A model generated the notes under the pieces. That model was not told where the DNA came from, did not search any database, and saw nothing but the letters and a program-made list of their open reading frames with translations. This document shows positions 58,787-64,000 of a stretch of DNA of 64,000 bases, piece by piece (position 1 is the first letter of the stretch; every line of letters begins with the position of its first letter). The position numbers were made by a program, and so were the translations under genes. This DNA is from Apostichopus japonicus (taxonomy: Eukaryota; Echinodermata; Holothuroidea; Aspidochirotida; Stichopodidae). The stretch is taken from NCBI RefSeq assembly GCF_037975245.1, contig NC_092563.1, positions 8,245,501-8,309,500 on the forward strand, given 5' to 3'.

Positions 58787-58950
58787 TGTTAGTTGTGTGC
58801 TCCCAAGTCACGTGTTTTTGTCATGCTAATTACGGTTGTAAATACACACGAGTTCGTTACACCATTCCCTCGTAGAAATGTTGTCTCTTATGTCGCTTCT
58901 AAAGCCATTAAAATCACCGCACTTTCAATACAACGATGGCAGATCCAACA
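58787..58950 (+). repeat. Copia 3' LTR
   Basis: 164 bp, at an offset of 4,479 bp from the 5' LTR. The purine-rich GAGAGCAAGTGGGGG (58772-58786) just before it is the likely plus-strand primer site. Confidence 0.93.
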
Positions 58951-60190
58951 AGCTGAACTGTGATAGGATGGTAGTAGGATGTTCAATTGCTGAGACAATG
59001 CTTTTGTAGCATAATTTATTTAACTTTCCATTTGTATGGGATAGAACAGTTAGCTTCTGTGATAGGATGGTAGTAGGATGTTCAATTGCTGAGACAATGC
59101 TTTTGCAGCATAATTTATTTTACTTTCCATTTGTATGGGATAGAACAGTTAGCTGAACTGTGATAGGATGGTAGTAGGATGTTCAATTGCTGAGACAATG
59201 CTTTTATAGCATAATTTATTTAACTTTCCATTTGTATGGGTTAGGACAGTTAGCTTCTGTGATAGGATGGTAGTAGGATGTTCAATTGCTGAGACAATGC
59301 TTTTGCAGCATAATTTATTTTACTTTCCATTTGTATGGGATAGAACAGTTAGCTGAACTGTGATAGGATGGTAGTAGGATGTTCAATTGCTGAGACAATG
59401 CTTTTGTAGCATAATTTATTTAACTTTCCATTTGTATGGGATAGAACAGTTAGCTTCTGTGATAGGATGGTAGTAGGATGTTCAATTGCTGAGACAATGC
59501 TTTTGTAGCATAATTTATTTAACTTTCCATTTGTATGGGATAGAACAGTTAGCTAACTGTGATAGGATGGTAGTAGGATGTTCAATTGCTGAGACAATGC
59601 TTTTATAGCATAATTTATTTAACTTTCCATTTGTATGGGATAGAACAGTTAGCTTCTGTGATAGGATGGTAGTAGGATGTTCAATTGCTGAGACAATGCT
59701 TTTGTAGCATAATTTATTTAACTTTCCATTTGTATGGGATAGAACAGTTAGCTAACTGTGATAGGATGGTAGTAGGATGTTCAATTGCTGAGACAATGCT
59801 TTTGTAGCATAATTTATTTAACTTTCCATTTGTATGGGATAGAACAGTTAGCTTCTGTGATAGGATGGTAGTAGGATGTTCAATTGATGAGACAATGCTT
59901 TTGTAGCATAATTTATTTAACTTTCCATTTGTATGGGTTAGGACAGTTAGCTAACTGTGATAGAATGGTAGTAGGATGTTCACTTGCTGAGACAATGCTT
60001 TTGTAGCATAATTTATTTAACTTTCCATTTGTATGGGATAGAACAGTTAGCTTCTGTGATAGGATGGTAGTAGGATGTTCAATTGATGAGACAATGCTTT
60101 TGTAGCATAATTTATTTTACTTTCCATTTGTATGGCATAGAGTATATTAGCCTTTTGTAATAGGAAGGTAGTATGATGTTCAATTGCTGA
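58951..60190. repeat. ~100-bp satellite with a two-unit higher-order pattern
   Basis: About 12 units with the text GGATGGTAGTAGGATGTTCA, ATTGCTGAGACAATGC and TTAACTTTCCATTTGTATGG. Units alternate between GTTAGCTTCTGTGATAGG (99 bp) and GTTAGCTGAACTGTGATAGG or GTTAGCTAACTGTGATAGG (about 100-101 bp), so the true repeat is a dimer of about 200 bp. The copia target duplication AGCTG comes from this unit. Confidence 0.92.
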
Positions 60191-60194
60191 GAAA

Positions 60195-61436
60195 TCAGAC
60201 CTCGAAAATCAAGAAAATGCCACGGTGGCGAAAAAATTGCGGAATTTCAAAGTGAGATATATCGGCCAATTTTGAAGCAATGCAACTGAAATTTCCATGT
60301 TTATTTCATAGTGCTACAAGAATACAACAAATACGATAATTGTTAGAAGAGGTGGAACTTCAACATACTCCAAATATCTTGTGATTTGATATGGAATTAT
60401 ACAAAATACAATACACCAATTTACGTCACTAAATACATAATAGAATCTCTCCTTGATGGTAGTTTGCATTGAATGTTACCAAAAAGTAGGTGAAAGTTTG
60501 AGGCTTATTATGCATGCTTGCCAATATAATTGGGTTCAATGTACGCAACCTTGGTCAAAATTATAACTGGGTGGATGGATACTGAGAAATGGTGATGAAT
60601 TTAGTCTCAATTGTGTAGTAATATGACAGACTTAGGTGATGGTTTGAGCACAGTGTGTAGTTGTGATAGAGCTGCCCAGAAATGAGTGCTTTGGAATGCA
60701 GATGCTAGGCCTAGCTGTAAACCATCCTCTCTGTTCCTTAGTATCAAGGTGAATACTTTTTATCTTAGTATATATGTATGTATTTTAGATCCTGCAAGCA
60801 GCAACTCTCAAAGAAACCTCATTGGCTTATAAAATCAAAGCCGCAAGCTGACTGAAGTCAGTCTCCTTAGATTCATATTTAACGTCCATGATTATGAATT
60901 GTCAATTGTCAACAACTCTGTAACTGGAGGACATACATTAATCTTGGAGTGACTCGAACTCGGGACCTTATGATTGAAAGGCACCGGCGTTAACCACTGG
61001 GCTATAACACTCCATATACTATGCTCATTCGTTCAATGTAAATTAAGGATTAGAAATATCCACAGAATATTCTTAATAGACCTTTGTTATGTTTCGTTAT
61101 GTTTGTATTAAAACAAAGAGTGGTTTTGTAACTGATTTGAGGTCATGCAATTTCTGTTCAAATGCATCTCACTCTTGAAGTCTCACTACGTACGTGTTTG
61201 CCGATGAACTTCGGAAAACAAACTTCCGAAGCAGATTCAATGTTTCTTATTCTAAATGCACTCTGACCAGATGATGGGTTAAATTGAGAAAAGCTGTCGC
61301 AATCGAAAGAAATATAACTTCTGTTGCCCCTATGGCGAAAATGATTTACCGTAAAATCACTGTCACCCCCTATATGAACATGTTCATTACACAAATGTAA
61401 CCTATATATAATACTCGCACCGTCAACTTTTTTGAC
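60195..61436. repeat. 1,242-bp direct repeat, copy 1
   Basis: It begins TCAGACCTCGAAAATCAAG and ends GTCAACTTTTTTGAC. A near-perfect copy follows at 61442-62683 after a spacer of five T. It holds a SINE (60765-61013). A 78-residue frame inside it has no recognisable domain. Confidence 0.92.
60765..61013 (-). mobile_element. tRNA-headed SINE inside direct repeat 1
   Basis: Minus-strand copy of the family at 28361-28600. The head (61013 downward) keeps a good B box, GAGTTCGAGTC, and the acceptor-like pairing. The tail is a TATATGTATG-type repeat near 60765-60785. Confidence 0.85.
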
Positions 61437-61441
61437 TTTTT

Positions 61442-62683
61442 TCAGACCTCGAAAATCAAGAAAATGCCACGGTGGCGAAAAAATTGCGGAATTTCAAAGT
61501 GAGATATATCGGCCAATTTTGAAGCAATGCAACTGAAATTTCCATGTTTATTTCATAGTGCTACAAGAATACAACAAATACGATAATTGTTAGAAGAGGT
61601 GGAACTTCAACATACTCCAAATATCTTGTGATTTGATATGGAATTATACAAAATACAATACACCAATTTACGTCACTAAATACATAATAGAATCTCTCCT
61701 TGATGGTAGTTTGCATTGAATGTTACCAAAAAGTAGGTGAAAGTTTGAGGCTTATTATGCATGCTTGCCAATATAATTGGGTTCAATGTACGCAACCTTG
61801 GTCAAAATTATAACTGGGTGGATGGATACTGAGAAATGGTGATGAATTTAGTCTCAATTGTGTAGTAATATGACAGACTTAGGTGATGGTTTGAGCACAG
61901 TGTGTAGTTGTGATAGAGCTGCCCAGAAATGAGTGCTTTGGAATGCAGATGCTAGGCCTAGCTGTAAACCATCCTCTCTGTTCCTTAGTATCAAGGTGAA
62001 TACTTTTTATCTTAGTATATATGTATGTATTTTAGATCCTGCAAGCAGCAACTCTCAAAGAAACCTCATTGGCTTATAAAATCAAAGCCGCAAGCTGACT
62101 GAAGTCAGTCTCCTTAGATTCATATTTAACGTCCATGATTATGAATTGTCAATTGTCAACAACTCTGTAACTGGAGGACATACATTAATCTTGGAGTGAC
62201 TCGAACTCGGGACCTTATGATTGAAAGGCACCGGCGTTAACCACTGGGCTATAACACTCCATATACTATGCTCATTCGTTCAATGTAAATTAAGGATTAG
62301 AAATATCCACAGAATATTCTTAATAGACCTTTGTTATGTTTCGTTATGTTTGTATTAAAACAAAGAGTGGTTTTGTAACTGATTTGAGGTCATGCAATTT
62401 CTGTTCAAATGCATCTCACTCTTGAAGTCTCACTACGTACGTGTTTGCCGATGAACTTCGGAAAACAAACTTCCGAAGCAGATTCAATGTTTCTTATTCT
62501 AAATGCACTCTGACCAGATGATGGGTTAAATTGAGAAAAGCTGTCGCAATCGAAAGAAATATAACTTCTGTTGCCCCTATGGCGAAAATGATTTACCGTA
62601 AAATCACTGTCACCCCCTATATGAACATGTTCATTACACAAATGTAACCTATATATAATACTCGCACCGTCAACTTTTTTGAC
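61442..62683. repeat. 1,242-bp direct repeat, copy 2
   Basis: Copy of 60195-61436 at an offset of 1,247 bp; I see no clear differences by eye. The SINE is carried along, so the duplication is later than the SINE insertion. Confidence 0.92.
62012..62260 (-). mobile_element. tRNA-headed SINE inside direct repeat 2
   Basis: The same SINE copy, duplicated with its 1,242-bp surroundings. Confidence 0.85.
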
Positions 62684-63406
62684 CCAATTCGACAGAGGAA
62701 ATGTCTGAAAACACCTGTTTATTCATTGCAATGGAAGGAATTCTGACACAATGTTGTAAGCTACATCAGTAATATCAAAAAAAAGATACTATTCAAGAGA
62801 AGAAACCTAACAGGCTATTACATGAGGCTATATAGCCACGCAAGTGAAAGTAGTCCTAGGCCTAACGGCCGTAAACAAAACAGAAACATTTGATTGGTGC
62901 AGGATTTGTTGGGCGGGGCTTGCAAATTTTGATTGAAGTTTGTAGAATCTACGGACTTGTTAATAAATCTGGCAAATTTTATTCAGCTGGCTCAAAATGT
63001 TTAACGACAGATAACTCAATAAATATAAAGAATATTAATATGAAAATTGCATAGAACGGTGTTATTTTCACTGAGCTTTTAGGGCAGTAAGCTGGATAGG
63101 TCAAAGTTTAAATTTGGCAAACACTACATTGAGACTTTAAGTTAGTCAAATTTCACTGAGTCACAAACTCACAATATTTAGGTACTTTAGGCATCAAAAC
63201 TGTGACACCATTAGTGAAGAATACAGTACCTTTAAGAAAATTGGCCACAATTTCATGAATAGTTTGTCAAAATACATGAAGAAGAAATATATGAGAGACT
63301 AACTTAAATTGACTATAACTAAAGCTTGCCCAGTTCATATTTTTAAATTTGCATTATAATTGAGCCCACCATGCTACTACTATATTAATTCCTGCATTGA
63401 CTTTCA
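62684..63406. other. No gene recognised
   Basis: AT-rich sequence between the direct repeat and the hAT MITE; nothing I can support. Confidence 0.5.
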
Positions 63407-63414
63407 ATGTAGGC

Positions 63415-63724
63415 CAGGCGCGTAGCCAAGGGGGGGGGCGAGGGGGGCAGCCGCCCCCCCTTGAGCATATTTAAAAATTTTTTTTTTAATGTTTTTATGA
63501 TATCGCTAGTAATTTCAAAAGAGAAAATGCTAAGATGCAACTTACAAGGCCTGGGAAGTGCTATTTCCAGCAATCTGGGAGGCATTTTCAGCCAAAATTT
63601 TCTTGTATGTTCGCGCCAACCATGGTGGCTCTACGCTTAGATAGTTTGCAATGCCGTATCTACGGCTCTGATAGCTTGCCTACATTTTCGCCCCTCCCTT
63701 GGCCAATTCCTGGCTATGCGCCTG
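63415..63724. mobile_element. hAT-type MITE, CAGGCGCGTAGCC family, copy 2 (inverted)
   Basis: A 310-bp element with ends CAGGCGCGTAGCCAAGG and CCTGGCTATGCGCCTG and a perfect 8-bp duplication ATGTAGGC (63407-63414 and 63725-63732). The interior matches 395-686 in reverse orientation. The exact target duplication suggests a fairly recent move. Short open frames across it are incidental. Confidence 0.85.
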
Positions 63725-64000
63725 ATGTAGGCACTTTCCAGCTTGGTGCCTACTGCCCAGTGCATTCTGTAGAAGCGTTCAACTGACATGTCCTGCCAAT
63801 TATTTAAGGCATTCTGATAGGATACGTGATGGCTTGAATAATGCTTCATTTTAAGATGGAAGCAAATTTGAAAGTTGCATGATTGTGAGCAACACATGTA
63901 TTGTTTAGAAATTCATGTACCAGATCTATCTCAATCTTATTGCATAAACATCTTATTTCAGCAAGGAATCTCTAGAATACCTTAAATTACATATCAATCC

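Larger units (their letters stand above)
54308..58950 (+). mobile_element. Ty1/copia LTR retrotransposon, broken by a SINE
   Basis: A 4,643-bp element with 164-bp LTRs (54308-54471 and 58787-58950) that differ at two adjacent-region bases by eye, TG…CA ends and a 5-bp target duplication AGCTG (54303-54307 and 58951-58955). Domain order is Gag, protease, integrase, reverse transcriptase, RNase H, which defines copia. Short LTRs and an aquatic host recall the GalEa group, but that is a guess. It inserted into the ~100-bp satellite. A 5'-truncated SINE at about 57553-57648 splits its coding region. Confidence 0.95.

Noticed and set aside
61158-62641. Two identical 78-residue frames as a duplicated gene
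   Set aside because: They simply reflect the 1,242-bp duplication; no domain or expression sign.

Overview
This is a window of an intron-rich, transposon-rich animal nuclear genome. GT-AG introns, a clear mitochondrial ribosomal protein gene, tRNA-headed SINEs, BEL/Pao and Ty1/copia retrotransposons and many hAT-like MITEs fit a marine invertebrate. The frequent TAGGCCTA-type words and the kinds of repeats make an echinoderm my best guess, but that is inference; nothing here fixes the species.

Layout. (1) 141-21247, plus strand: the 3' part of one large gene. Seventeen exons join in frame (2,175 bp, 724 codons plus stop). They encode WW-like segments, an EF-hand, a long coiled coil and a C-terminal CAP-Gly domain, so a cytoskeletal (microtubule-associated) protein is likely. 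Its start lies upstream of the window. Its introns hold MITEs, a SINE, a non-LTR retrotransposon scrap and a 3.9-kb array of a 61-bp minisatellite (about 15134-19078). (2) 21190-23816: a second tandem array with a 111-bp unit. The first unit is the last coding exon itself, so the gene's final 19 codons with stop, AATAAA and 3' flank have been amplified about 24 times. (3) 23817-26925: intergenic, with one MITE. (4) 27010-34952, minus strand: a complete eight-exon gene for mitochondrial ribosomal protein uL3m (MRPL3), convergent with the first gene. All eight exons join in frame to 358 codons plus stop.

(5) 34953-64000: no host gene was recognised. It holds a non-LTR retrotransposon 3' end (35890-36215); an unusual inverted-repeat element made of short CTTAAG palindromes (36355-38208); a young BEL/Pao element with LTRs that look identical and a 5-bp target duplication (39792-46338); several hAT-like and fold-back elements (47449-51882); a second non-LTR 3' end (53500-54090); a copia element (54308-58950) inserted into a ~100-bp satellite and itself broken by a SINE; a 1,242-bp direct duplication (60195-62683); and a hAT MITE with a perfect 8-bp target duplication (63415-63724).

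How the parts relate: only two host genes can be supported, one probably cytoskeletal and one for mitochondrial translation, with no functional link visible. The rest is repeat biology, in nested insertions: SINE into copia into satellite, MITEs and SINEs into introns, and a satellite grown from an exon. All exon calls come from reading splice sites, frame and phase by eye; no alignment or transcript data were available.
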